In this document: one piece after another, positions 7,153 through 14,509 of the stretch
Numbering within the stretch: position 1 is the first letter of the stretch
Layout of the letters: each line of letters opens with the position of its first letter
Assembly (NCBI GenBank): GCA_003241475.1
Contig: QFQB01000021.1
Location: forward strand, 1 to 24,933
Reading direction: 5' to 3'
DNA length: 24,933 nucleotides
Origin: Micavibrio aeruginosavorus
GTDB lineage: Bacteria > Pseudomonadota > Alphaproteobacteria > Micavibrionales > Micavibrionaceae
Position numbers and translations under genes: made by a program
Notes under the pieces: model-generated
The model's database searches: none
What the model was told of the DNA's origin: nothing
The model's input: only the letters and a program-made list of their open reading frames with translations

Positions 7153-8144
7153 ATCGCTTCCACAAAATCGCCGGGGTAGGGCGCGATAAAATCGCGTTCG
7201 GCAATTTTGTTTTCCGCCAATGCTTTTCCAAGCGCAATGCGCGGCGCGTCGATGGCTTCATCGGTTAGTTGAAATGTTTCGAAATGAAAGCCCATGCTCT
7301 TTTTTGCTTTCATCAGTTTATGGATCTCGACGGCTTCCGCCGGATTCATATGCGAGTATTTCATGAACCAACGCGGCTCGTATGCGCCGAGCGGCAAAAT
7401 GGCGATACCGGGAGCGCCGTATTTTTCGCCAAGGCCTTTGAACAGCTTTTCATCAAAGCCGGAATCGCTACTGTAATAGAGGCTTTTGCCAGCCGCATCT
7501 TTCAGGAAAAAACCACCCCATAGATCGCGGTTTATGTCGTTAAAGCCGCGGCGCGACCAATGCTGTGCGGGCGTTACGGTCAGGGACAAATTGTTCTTGA
7601 GGGGGATGGTTTGGTGCCAGTCGAGCGCGACCATCGAGCATCCATCGGCGCAAGGTTCAATAAGGCGCGTGTTGCCAAGGGGCGTGATCATCACGGGTTT
7701 GTGGTTGCGCGCCAGCCAGGCAAGGCTGGTTTGATCCAGATGGTCGTAATGATTGTGGCTTACAAAGACATAGTCAATTTTTGGCAACATTTCCATGGGC
7801 ACAAAAGGTTGACGGACGCGTTTGGGCCCAATCGACGTAAAAGGGCTACAACGTTGCGAAAAGACCGGATCAATCAACAAATTGGCGCCGCTTGCCTGCA
7901 CCAGAATGGTTGCATGGCCGATATAGGTGGCTCTCAACCCGTCATGATGGGCTGAAAGGGGCGGTTTGGGTTCGTTTTTCACTTCTTCGGGCCATTCGGC
8001 GCGCGTGCCCTGCATGCGCCACTTGAACACATCCCATAGCCCTTTTTGAGGGCGGGGGCTCCAGGGGTTGAAGAATTGGGTGCCTTTGAAATGGTCGGAT
8101 TCTGGACCTGCATAATAGGTCAGATAAGATTCATCGATATTCAA
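7149..8144 (-). CDS. MBL-fold metallohydrolase, NAPE-PLD/UlaG-like
   Basis: A 331-residue hydrolase of the metallo-beta-lactamase fold, close to the NAPE-phospholipase D group. Motifs: FKGTQFFNPW near the start, ATYIGHATILVQ, LIDPVFSQRCSPF, the metal motif SHNHYDHLD, TPAQHWSRRG, YYSSDSGFD and LPLGAYEPRWFM with SHMNPAEA. The substrate in bacteria is not established; a membrane phospholipid is possible. I prefer the TTG at 8144, preceded by AAAGGA, over the ATG at 8201, which has no binding site and would overlap the cysS start codon. The last codons overlap the convergent 6262 gene by four bases. Confidence 0.88.
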   Translation of the reverse strand: MNIDESYLTYYAGPESDHFKGTQFFNPWSPRPQKGLWDVFKWRMQGTRAEWPEEVKNEPKPPLSAHHDGLRATYIGHATILVQASGANLLIDPVFSQRCSPFTSIGPKRVRQPFVPMEMLPKIDYVFVSHNHYDHLDQTSLAWLARNHKPVMITPLGNTRLIEPCADGCSMVALDWHQTIPLKNNLSLTVTPAQHWSRRGFNDINRDLWGGFFLKDAAGKSLYYSSDSGFDEKLFKGLGEKYGAPGIAILPLGAYEPRWFMKYSHMNPAEAVEIHKLMKAKKSMGFHFETFQLTDEAIDAPRIALGKALAENKIAERDFIAPYPGDFVEAI

Positions 8145-8199
8145 ACGTCTTGTCCTTTGGTCATTGAAAGCGCGGGCCGCTGTGTGTAAAGCTAGCGCC

Positions 8200-9567
8200 A
8201 TGATTAAGCTATATAATTCTCTGGCTCGCGAAAAACAGGTGTTCGAACCCCTTGATCCCCAGCATGTCCGCGTTTATGCGTGCGGCCCGACGGTTTATAA
8301 TTACGCCCATATCGGCAACGCCCGCATGGCTGTCGTGTTCGAACTGTTGTCCCGTGTATTGCGTACGGTGTATCCGCGGGTTACATACGCTTCAAATATC
8401 ACGGATGTGGACGATAACATCATAAATGCAAGCCGCGAAAGCGGGGACGCGATAACTGTTATCACCGAGAAGTACGCCCGTATTTACAATGGAGATATGA
8501 CGGCTTTGGGCACGAACATGCCTGACATACAGCCCAAGGCAACGGAAACAATCCCCGAGATGATCGCGCTGATCGAAAAGCTGATCGCGCGCAACAATGC
8601 CTATGAAGCCGAAGGTCATGTCCTATTCCATGTTCCGTCCGATCCGAGCTATGGGGCATTGTCCGGACGTTCGCGAGACGAACAAATTGCGGGCGCGCGG
8701 GTTGATGTCGCTCCCTTCAAGCGCGATCCGGCGGATTTTGTGCTCTGGAAACCCTCGAACGGCGATCAGCCCGGCTGGGATTCCCCATGGGGCTTCGGTC
8801 GTCCGGGCTGGCATATAGAATGCTCGGCGATGGCGGAAAAACATCTGGGTCTACCGTTCGACATTCATGGCGGCGGCGCAGATTTGAAATTCCCCCATCA
8901 TGAAAACGAAATTGCGCAAAGTTGTTGCGCGCACGGGCAGGAAAACAATCCCGCTTCATTTGCCAAATACTGGGTGCACAATGGATTCGTAACGGTGGAT
9001 GGCGAGAAAATGTCGAAAAGCCTCGGCAATTTCAAACGCGTGCACGAGCTTTTGGAGCATCACAAAGGCGAGACATTGCGTCTGACGTTGCTGGGCGCGC
9101 ATTACCGCCAGCCGCTCGATTGGTCCGATCAGGCAATCGCGCAAGCGCAAAAACAGCTCGACGGCTTCTACGGCCAGCTTCATGCGCTCAAAGATATCAC
9201 CGCAACCGATGAAAAGGTGCCTACTGAGATTCTCGAAGCGCTATACGATGATTTGAACACGCCGCTGGCCATCTCGCGCATTCACGGTGTTGTCAAAGAC
9301 GAAAACGATAAAGCCAAACTCAAAGGCAAGCTGATTGCGATCGGCAAGCTGATGGGGATTTTGCAGGACGACCCAGCGGCGTGGCTCGGCTATGGCCAAA
9401 GCGTGGGCGATCTTTCGCCGGACGATATCGACGCGCTGGTGGCCAGGCGTCAGGAAGCGAAGAAGGCGAAGGATTTCGCGAGCGCCGATGCCATCCGCAA
9501 AGACCTTGATGAAAAGGGCATCGTCATCGAAGACACGCCGCAAGGTCCGCAGTGGAAACGCAAATAA
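8200..9567 (+). CDS. cysS: Cysteinyl-tRNA synthetase
   Basis: Class I synthetase charging tRNA-Cys. The 455-residue length is normal. The HIGH-type motif is YNYAHIGNARMAVV (HIGN at 37-40), and the KMSKS motif is KMSKSLGN (270-274). Zinc ligands C28 (YACGPTVYN), C208 (WHIECSAMAEKHLG), H233 and E237 (KFPHHENEIAQS) are all present. The C-terminus has the usual ARRQEAKKAKDFASADAIRK anticodon-binding helix pattern. The ATG at 8200 starts the conserved MIKLYNSL; an upstream in-frame ATG at 8164 would add a non-conserved extension. Its stop codon directly abuts the convergent stop at 9568 with no spacer. Confidence 0.98.
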   Translation: MIKLYNSLAREKQVFEPLDPQHVRVYACGPTVYNYAHIGNARMAVVFELLSRVLRTVYPRVTYASNITDVDDNIINASRESGDAITVITEKYARIYNGDMTALGTNMPDIQPKATETIPEMIALIEKLIARNNAYEAEGHVLFHVPSDPSYGALSGRSRDEQIAGARVDVAPFKRDPADFVLWKPSNGDQPGWDSPWGFGRPGWHIECSAMAEKHLGLPFDIHGGGADLKFPHHENEIAQSCCAHGQENNPASFAKYWVHNGFVTVDGEKMSKSLGNFKRVHELLEHHKGETLRLTLLGAHYRQPLDWSDQAIAQAQKQLDGFYGQLHALKDITATDEKVPTEILEALYDDLNTPLAISRIHGVVKDENDKAKLKGKLIAIGKLMGILQDDPAAWLGYGQSVGDLSPDDIDALVARRQEAKKAKDFASADAIRKDLDEKGIVIEDTPQGPQWKRK

Positions 9568-10239
9568 TTATTGCGCCAGCAAAACGTGGTAGTAGGTATA
9601 GCCGCTGGTGCTGTCGCCGTAGCAACCGCTTGAATGATTTTCATGCGGCGCGTCGCTGTCGTCGCCGATGCCGTTGCCCCCTGTCTTAAAAGTGCCGTCG
9701 TAGTCCTGCCACCATGCCTCTAGCGTCTCTGCCGGAGGATCTCCGTTTGTGTCCGTTTCGATTTCCAGGATCTTGTTGATTGAAAGGCAAATGTCTTTCT
9801 TGATGAATTTCACGTAGTAAACAAGGTCTGTCGTTTCGGTTGGTGTTTCTTCGACATTGTAACTGGCGTCTGCACTGACATCGGTCGTGTTGTAAGGGAA
9901 TTTTGGATCGTGGTAGTTTTCCGGCAACTTGTAAAAAGTTGCTTTACCACCTGCCAGGTTGTAGATGTCGCAACTATTATCCGTGGGCGCATTCGGGTTT
10001 GCTCCCGGGTTGATCTGGGCGTTTGTGCAACCCCGTAGCCGCAAAGTCTGGACTGTCTTTTGCACGTTGTCGCCGTTGGAGATGATTTCATTGGCGGCCA
10101 GACGCGCTTGCTCTGAACTCAAGCCGCTTTGCGCTGTTCTGCTTCCCTGCATCATCGCGTAGGACAATGCGCCGAAGATAAAAATGGCGATGAGAATGAT
10201 AAAAAATGCGGAACCGCTTTGGGATGAGGGTCTGGTCAT
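9568..10239 (-). CDS. Hypothetical protein with pilin-like N-terminal anchor
   Basis: A 223-residue protein I cannot name. The start MTRPSSQSGSAFFIILIA leads into a single hydrophobic helix (about 11-30), then a polar exported domain. The layout recalls PilX-like minor pilins and other prepilin-like proteins, but there is no Glu5 and no clear prepilin peptidase site. The outer domain has several Cys (RGCTNAQ, DNSCDIY, KKDICLS, SSGCYGD), which could form disulfides in the periplasm, and many Asp, Asn and Thr residues. AGGATAAGAAC precedes the ATG. No other pilus genes are nearby. Read it as an anchored envelope protein of unknown role. Confidence 0.7.
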   Translation of the reverse strand: MTRPSSQSGSAFFIILIAIFIFGALSYAMMQGSRTAQSGLSSEQARLAANEIISNGDNVQKTVQTLRLRGCTNAQINPGANPNAPTDNSCDIYNLAGGKATFYKLPENYHDPKFPYNTTDVSADASYNVEETPTETTDLVYYVKFIKKDICLSINKILEIETDTNGDPPAETLEAWWQDYDGTFKTGGNGIGDDSDAPHENHSSGCYGDSTSGYTYYHVLLAQ

Positions 10240-10272
10240 GTTCTTATCCTACAGGAAAAAGGGGTGCTTGTA

Positions 10273-10770
10273 TCAACCGCGAATAAAAGACGCGAATTCG
10301 CTTTTGCTACTGACGGGCACATGGACTTCTATTTCGGGAACGCCTTGTGCGGCCAGAGTTAGAAAAATATCCCGTCCGGCTCCGATCTCCACATTGTCCA
10401 GCATGCCTATGCCCAAGACCGGACGTTCAAGAACATCACCGACCTTAAGGTGTTTTTCGACTTTGATGCGCTTATCCCGTTCATGCAGAGGAAGATCGTC
10501 CAATCCGCGAATACTGCCGTCCGGATGCAGCCATTCAAAACTAAACAAAGACTGACGCCAGCTTTTAAGGATAGCGCTCGCGTCTACACGTACGACCGTA
10601 TAACGGTCTTCACGGCCTTTGAGTGAGCTATTGTCGGTAAATTGCAGTCCTGCGGTTTCCATGCCGCTTTGTCCCCCTAAGACATTTAAGGGGCTTGTCA
10701 GAGCATGCCCCACATGCCAATTTAGGGCGAAACTGGATAATAAACGGTTAAAAAACGGCGACCATGGCAC
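10273..10770 (-). CDS. Hypothetical protein
   Basis: About 165 residues if it starts at the GTG at 10770, which has a strong GGGAG 5 bases upstream. A longer reading from 11010 is open but would cover the real zinc-finger gene on the other strand, and its extra residues look like non-coding sequence. The predicted protein has no signal peptide or membrane helix. The region VVRVDASAILKSWRQSLFS and the later VLERPVLGIGMLDNVEIGAG look like a soluble alpha/beta protein. I recognise no family. It ends 33 bases upstream of the pilin-like gene on the same strand, so the two may be cotranscribed. Confidence 0.6.
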   Translation of the reverse strand: MPWSPFFNRLLSSFALNWHVGHALTSPLNVLGGQSGMETAGLQFTDNSSLKGREDRYTVVRVDASAILKSWRQSLFSFEWLHPDGSIRGLDDLPLHERDKRIKVEKHLKVGDVLERPVLGIGMLDNVEIGAGRDIFLTLAAQGVPEIEVHVPVSSKSEFASFIRG

Positions 10771-10943
10771 AAAATCTCCCGCAAGCTCCTGAAATAATTG
10801 AAATTCCTTCTGATTCTGATCAGGTGAAATGCGATGGCGGCAATGGGCCGCTGGGGCATCCAGTTGTCTGGTACAGCCTCGATGGACGCGACCGCGTCGA
10901 ATGTGGCTATTGCGACCGCCTCTTCTTGAAAAAATCCCGCTAA
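10764..10943 (+). CDS. CHCC zinc-finger domain protein
   Basis: A 59-residue protein. VKCDGGNGPLGHPVVWYSLD followed by VECGYCDRLFL gives Cys23, His32, Cys47 and Cys50, the zinc-finger CHCC pattern (PF10276) shared with the NDUFS6 subunit of mitochondrial complex I. In alphaproteobacteria small proteins of this family are widespread; a link with respiratory complex I is likely by homology but is not shown here. The start codon overlaps the divergent 10273-10770 gene by seven bases, and no strong Shine-Dalgarno sequence is visible. The RpoH promoter of hsp20 lies inside its 3' end. Confidence 0.88.
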   Translation: MAQNLPQAPEIIEIPSDSDQVKCDGGNGPLGHPVVWYSLDGRDRVECGYCDRLFLKKSR

Positions 10944-10953
10944 TTCCTATATT
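10925..10953 (+). promoter_or_regulatory. RpoH (sigma-32) type heat-shock promoter of hsp20
   Basis: CTTGAAA at 10925-10931 and CCTATATT at 10946-10953, with 17 bases between CTTG and CCTATAT, match the alphaproteobacterial RpoH consensus (CTTG, 17-18 bases, CYTATNT). The predicted start of transcription is near 10960, giving a leader of about 60 bases. The -35 element lies within the zinc-finger coding sequence. Confidence 0.75.
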
Positions 10954-10962
10954 GTTCATTGT

Positions 10963-11019
10963 CGGAACGCTGCATGGTGCGGGTTCCGTGAAGTACTGGC
11001 TCGCTTTCATAAGGAGTTA
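10963..11019 (+). promoter_or_regulatory. ROSE-like RNA thermometer in the hsp20 leader
   Basis: The leader folds into two hairpins. The first is CGGAAC (10963-10968) with GTTCCG (10983-10988). The second pairs CTC (11000-11002) and CTT (11004-11006) with AAGGAG (11011-11016) around the loop TCAT, leaving G11003 bulged opposite the Shine-Dalgarno sequence; U10997-A11019 and two G-U pairs extend it. A bulged G facing the ribosome binding site is the defining trait of ROSE elements, which sit upstream of small heat-shock genes in rhizobia and relatives. Confidence 0.7.
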
Positions 11020-11021
11020 TC

Positions 11022-11495
11022 ATGAACACGCGACTCTCTGTCTTTGACAGTCCCCTTTTCCTTGGCTTCGATCAGTTTGAAAAAACAGTCGATCGTATGC
11101 GTAAAACCGCCTCGGAAGGTTATCCCCCTTACAATATTGAACAAATCGGCGAGAACGGCTTGCGTATTACGCTGGCGGTTGCGGGATTTACAATGAACGA
11201 TCTGGACATCGAAACCGAAAAAAACCAACTCACCATTCGTGGCAAGCAAACCGAAGAGGAAGGCAGGGTTTACCTGCATCGCGGCATCGCCGCGCGCCAG
11301 TTCCAGCGTAGTTTTGTGCTGGCTGATGGTATTGAAATCTTGGGTGCCTATCTGGACAACGGACTGCTTCATATCGACATGAAAAGAGTTGAGCCGGAAA
11401 GCAAAGCGCGAAAAATCCCGATAAGCGGCAATCAGGAAAAAGGGAACGGTAACGTCCTGAAAACCATTGATATTGATAAGAGGGATGCCCAATAA
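11022..11495 (+). CDS. Small heat-shock protein, Hsp20/IbpA family
   Basis: ATP-independent chaperone that holds unfolding proteins. The 157-residue protein starts MNTRLSVFDSPLFLGFDQFE, typical of IbpA-type alphaproteobacterial Hsp20. The alpha-crystallin domain (about 35-125) includes YNIEQIGENGLRITLAVAGF and LTIRGKQ. The late block LADGIEILGAYLDNGLLHIDM is the conserved GxL region. The charged tail ends KTIDIDKRDAQ. AAGGAG lies 5 bases upstream of the ATG, inside the proposed thermometer. The DUF1150 gene follows after 42 bases, a common pairing. Expression should rise on heat shock through both RpoH and leader melting. Confidence 0.95.
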   Translation: MNTRLSVFDSPLFLGFDQFEKTVDRMRKTASEGYPPYNIEQIGENGLRITLAVAGFTMNDLDIETEKNQLTIRGKQTEEEGRVYLHRGIAARQFQRSFVLADGIEILGAYLDNGLLHIDMKRVEPESKARKIPISGNQEKGNGNVLKTIDIDKRDAQ

Positions 11496-11537
11496 AGTGT
11501 TAATATACGCTTCATTGGTGTATGATAGGATGAAAGG

Positions 11538-11789
11538 ATGGCAGACATGAACAATAATCCGAGCGAGGCTTCGGTCCGCAACTTCCTTAAAGGCCTTTCG
11601 ACGCGCGATTTTTTGCGCATCGGTATGGATGAGATCGCGTATGTTCGTTCCTTGCCCATCGCAGGGCAGACAAAAAATGCTTATGCCATTTATGCCGCAG
11701 ACGGCACGCAACTTTCCGTACTTGATAGCATGGATATGGCGATCGCGACTTTGCGCCATCACGATCTTCTTCCCGTCACGTTGCATTAA
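11538..11789 (+). CDS. DUF1150 family protein
   Basis: A small 83-residue protein. FLRIGMDEIAYVRSL and AYAIYAADGTQLSVLDS match the DUF1150 family, which in alphaproteobacteria is commonly encoded directly after hsp20. The biochemical role is unknown; the constant association suggests a function in the heat-shock response. AGGA lies 7 bases before the ATG at 11538. A bidirectional terminator follows the stop codon. Confidence 0.88.
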   Translation: MADMNNNPSEASVRNFLKGLSTRDFLRIGMDEIAYVRSLPIAGQTKNAYAIYAADGTQLSVLDSMDMAIATLRHHDLLPVTLH

Positions 11790-11805
11790 GCATCACGGGA
11801 AATTT

Positions 11806-11835
11806 AAAAAAAGCCGACAATAAGCCGGCTTTTTT
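11806..11835. terminator. Bidirectional intrinsic terminator
   Basis: AGCCG (11812-11816) pairs with CGGCT (11826-11830), flanked by an A run on the left and a T run on the right. It can end both the hsp20-DUF1150 transcript and the convergent gene at 11834. Confidence 0.8.
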
Positions 11836-12091
11836 ATGCGCTCATGCGAATCGCCGCGTCGCCTATGTTTGTTTTGGGCGTGCGGATTTCCACTTCGTCG
11901 AAATCGGCAAAATCGTTCACGGCAATATTTTCGAGATAATTGTGAAGATCCAGCAATTTGCGGTTCTCTTCAATACGACCCGATTCCGGCATCAACAAAT
12001 CCGTATCGACAACAAGCCTACGCATGGTCCGGTCGTTCAAATAGGTTTCACTAACACGAATACTTTTGATGTGCGGGTGTCCAGAGAGCAT
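11834..12091 (-). CDS. Hypothetical small protein
   Basis: An 85-residue soluble protein with no recognised family, signal peptide or membrane helix. It begins MLSGHPHIKSIRVSETYL and is rich in Asp, Glu and Arg, with a short predicted helix around ENRKLLDLHNYLENI. The AGGAGAAAGACC before the ATG is a strong ribosome binding site, which supports it being real. It lies downstream of ptsN on the same strand, separated by 141 bases that hold two inverted repeats, so it likely has its own promoter. It ends at the shared terminator. Confidence 0.7.
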   Translation of the reverse strand: MLSGHPHIKSIRVSETYLNDRTMRRLVVDTDLLMPESGRIEENRKLLDLHNYLENIAVNDFADFDEVEIRTPKTNIGDAAIRMSA

Positions 12092-12175
12092 GGTCTTTCT
12101 CCTATGGCTAATGTGGGTTCAACGAAACCACATCCCGTCTAGTTCCTGCCTGTCGTATAAAACGAGGTATTTTCT

Positions 12176-12225
12176 TGTGTATGATTAAAGCATCACACAG
12201 AACAAAGAGAACTTTATAATTCTGT
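12176..12225. repeat. Two overlapping inverted repeats between ptsN and the 12091 gene
   Basis: TGTG-ta-TGAT (12176-12185) pairs with ATCACACA (12192-12199). A second repeat pairs ACAGAA (12197-12202) with TTCTGT (12220-12225), with an inner AAAG / CTTT. They share four bases, so they cannot both form fully. No T run follows, so a simple terminator is unlikely; an operator or leader structure for the 12091 gene is possible. Confidence 0.3.
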
Positions 12226-12232
12226 CGTCTGT

Positions 12233-12709
12233 TTAGGCCGCGATACGTTGTACCGGCGGCGCTTCGAGAATTGCACGTATAGCTTTCTCGTCTTGAGTTG
12301 ACCGAAGCCTAACGCAAATTTGTGCATCGCGCAAGAGGCGAGAGATACGTGCCATCGTTCGTAAATAAGCCGCACCTTCGCGTTCCGGTGTTAGAAGTAC
12401 GCAAACAAGATCAACGTCCTTGTTGTCCGGTGCGCTCATCGGGATGCCGTTTTTCAAACGGGCGAACATGCTGAAAGGTTGTTTCAAGCCACTGATATGC
12501 AGGTGCAGGATGGAAAGACCCTCACCCATAGCGGACGGGCTTTCTTTTTCCTTTTCGACAAGGCGGTCATTCAAGATGCGCTCGCCAATACCTATAACGC
12601 CCGATATTTCCTGTGCCAGAGAACGAAGCAATTGCTTTTGATTAACGGCAATAAGGGAAGGAAGGACGAGATCAAAGTCCAGAGACGTTTGCGGTAGGGA
12701 AGTCGGCAT
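12233..12709 (-). CDS. ptsN: Nitrogen-regulatory PTS protein EIIA-Ntr
   Basis: Phosphotransfer regulator of the nitrogen PTS, receiving phosphate from NPr and acting on regulatory targets such as potassium and nitrogen control. The 158-residue length fits EIIA-Ntr. The active-site block reads GEGLSILHLHISGL with the phospho-His at 69; the usual form is GVAIPHARI, so the Pro is changed to Leu. VDLVCVLLTPEREGA and LRTMARISRLLRD are typical of the family. AGAGGA lies 6 bases before the ATG. It follows hpf across 258 bases with a terminator, so here it has its own promoter although the two neighbours belong to the classical rpoN cluster. Confidence 0.93.
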   Translation of the reverse strand: MPTSLPQTSLDFDLVLPSLIAVNQKQLLRSLAQEISGVIGIGERILNDRLVEKEKESPSAMGEGLSILHLHISGLKQPFSMFARLKNGIPMSAPDNKDVDLVCVLLTPEREGAAYLRTMARISRLLRDAQICVRLRSTQDEKAIRAILEAPPVQRIAA

Positions 12710-12758
12710 AGGCGATCCTCTTGTAAACTCGGTTACTACATACTCTTATTCGCACGAT

Positions 12759-12780
12759 CCGCAAAACGATTTCGTTGCGG
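12759..12780 (-). promoter_or_regulatory. Inverted repeat in the ptsN leader
   Basis: CCGC (12759-12762) and AACG (12765-12768) pair with CGTTGCGG (12773-12780), leaving two bulged A residues and a four-base loop ATTT. It lies about 50 bases before ptsN. Two smaller repeats, CCCA / TGGG near 12822 and CTTAA / TTAAG near 12834, are further upstream. The role is unknown. Confidence 0.3.
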
Positions 12781-12936
12781 CGAACGCGTAAAAGTCACTC
12801 AATTTTGTGTGGCGTGGTTTTACCCAAATGGGCCTTAATTTTTCGTTAAGAGGTGGGTGGAGCCGACTGGAAGAGGAACGGAAAAGGGCAGATTTCGTTC
12901 CCTGCGCTTGGAAAAAATATTTTTTTGAGCAGGTAT

Positions 12937-12963
12937 GAAAAAGCCCCCGTGAAGGGGGCTTTT
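12937..12963 (-). terminator. Intrinsic terminator of hpf
   Basis: AGCCCCC (12942-12948) pairs perfectly with GGGGGCT (12954-12960). On the minus strand a T run follows the stem. It lies five bases after the hpf stop codon. Confidence 0.88.
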
Positions 12964-12967
12964 AATA

Positions 12968-13558
12968 TTAGGATTTCTTAACGGTGGTGGTCTTGCCGTC
13001 CGGATCGACCCAGCCGATGTTTCCATCGGGGCGGCGGTAGACCATGTTCAAGCCTTTGTGGCCCGCATTGCGGAACATCAGGGCCGGATTGTTGGACAGC
13101 TCCAGACGCATTGCTGCCTCGCTCGGGGACATGGTCAGGATATTGGTCGCGATTTCGGCGATAACCAAATGGTCCTGCACCTCTTCATCATGACCATCGG
13201 CGCTCAGCGTGTAATCCAGAGCCGGCGTGAAATGCTCGGCTGTTAGGGATTCAACGCGTTCGTGATGGTCGCGCAATTTACGCTTATAGCGGCGTAGCTG
13301 CTTGGCGACTTTGTCTGCCGCTTGGTCGAAGGAAACATACGGATCGTTTTCCGTTGCGTCGGAAATCACCATGATGTCCTTGCCCACGCGGATGGAAATA
13401 TGTGTTTTGGTGAATGCCTGGCCTTCGGGGGCGAAGGTCACAGTCGCATCGATTGCGCGGTTAAAATATTTTGTATTGATGTCCTCCAGCTTGTCCGAGA
13501 CGTGCGTTCTCAGCGCGTCGCCAAGATCCATTTGTTTGCCTTGTACGGTTAATTGCAT
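12968..13558 (-). CDS. hpf: Ribosome hibernation promoting factor, long form
   Basis: Binds the 30S subunit in stationary phase and promotes inactive ribosome dimers. The 196 residues include the N-terminal YfiA-like domain (about 1-105, with MQLTVQGKQMDLGDALRTHV and YKRKLRDHHER) and the C-terminal dimerisation domain (about 130-190, ending in MVYRRPDGNIGWVDP). The long form is usual in alphaproteobacteria. AAGGTGA precedes the ATG. It lies downstream of rpoN in many relatives, but here murI separates them on the opposite strand. Confidence 0.96.
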   Translation of the reverse strand: MQLTVQGKQMDLGDALRTHVSDKLEDINTKYFNRAIDATVTFAPEGQAFTKTHISIRVGKDIMVISDATENDPYVSFDQAADKVAKQLRRYKRKLRDHHERVESLTAEHFTPALDYTLSADGHDEEVQDHLVIAEIATNILTMSPSEAAMRLELSNNPALMFRNAGHKGLNMVYRRPDGNIGWVDPDGKTTTVKKS

Positions 13559-13702
13559 CGATTCACCTTTTTTGTTATTTCGTCAAAGGAGGCCCGAAAC
13601 AGAGACCCCCGCCCTGTAAAAGGGCTGTGAAAGCGCTGTTTTCGTGCTTAAGATTAAGTATAGTCCGATCTGGTTAAGAAAAAAAGGCAAAGCCGCAGAT
13701 TC

Positions 13703-14509
13703 ATGAAAAGAAATAAAAAAATAGGGGTTTTCGATTCCGGCTTGGGCGGACTTTTTATTGCGGATTCAATTCGTAAACAACTCCCTAATTTTGATTACCT
13801 CTATTTGGGGGACACATTACATCTTCCTTATGGACGTCGCTCCGATGAGGCGATTTACGATTTATCGGAAAAGGCCATGCGATATTTGATCGGCGAGGGA
13901 TGCGATTTAATCGTCATGGCGTGCAACACTGCGTCTGCCGCCGCTTTGCGTAAACTGCAGCAAGGATTTTTGGCGCGCGAATTTCCAGACAAGAGAATTT
14001 TGGGCGTGGTCGTTCCCACGCTTGAGGTCGCCATTGAGCACAATGCAAAGCGCATTGGATTGCTGGCAACGCAACGAACGGTTCATTCAAATATTTATGA
14101 TCTGGAATTAAGGAAGCTTGATCCGGATGTAAAGATGGTTTCCGTTGCCGCGCCGCTTCTGGTGCCGATGATCGAAGAAGGCGGCAAAAAATATATTGAA
14201 AGAGTTCTGGAGGATTATATTGCGCCCATGAAAGAAGCACAGGTGCAGAGCGTCATTCTAGGCTGTACGCATTACGTGGCCCTGAAAAAATATATGAAGG
14301 ATTTGATGCCCGAAGCGGCTCTTATTTCGCAAGATGAAATAATTCCCGATAAATTGAAAGATTACCTGAAGCGCCATCCGGAGATGGAAGAACGGCTTTC
14401 GCAAGCCGGAACGTTCGAAATTCAGGTCACGGACGCGAATGAAAATTTCAAGAAAAGTGCGCGGGATCTGTTGGGAGTCGATCACCTGATGACGCGGGCC
14501 ATCTATTAG
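13703..14509 (+). CDS. murI: Glutamate racemase
   Basis: Makes D-glutamate for peptidoglycan. The 268-residue protein has KIGVFDSGLGGL (D11), YLGDTLHLPYGRR, and the two catalytic Cys regions VMACNTASAAAL (C74) and VILGCTHYVALK (C188). GVVVPTLEVA and IGLLATQRTV fit the family. The Shine-Dalgarno sequence is weak. The stop overlaps the convergent rpoN stop by four bases. This plus-strand gene is set within the minus-strand rpoN-hpf pair and so breaks a normally contiguous cluster; codon usage looks slightly more A/T-rich than its neighbours by eye. Confidence 0.96.
   Translation: MKRNKKIGVFDSGLGGLFIADSIRKQLPNFDYLYLGDTLHLPYGRRSDEAIYDLSEKAMRYLIGEGCDLIVMACNTASAAALRKLQQGFLAREFPDKRILGVVVPTLEVAIEHNAKRIGLLATQRTVHSNIYDLELRKLDPDVKMVSVAAPLLVPMIEEGGKKYIERVLEDYIAPMKEAQVQSVILGCTHYVALKKYMKDLMPEAALISQDEIIPDKLKDYLKRHPEMEERLSQAGTFEIQVTDANENFKKSARDLLGVDHLMTRAIY

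Noticed and set aside
12808..12825. Possible sigma-54 promoter (TGGCGTGGTTTTAC) before ptsN
   Set aside because: The -24 half is partly right but the -12 TTGC is absent, and the orientation does not fit the minus-strand ptsN gene.
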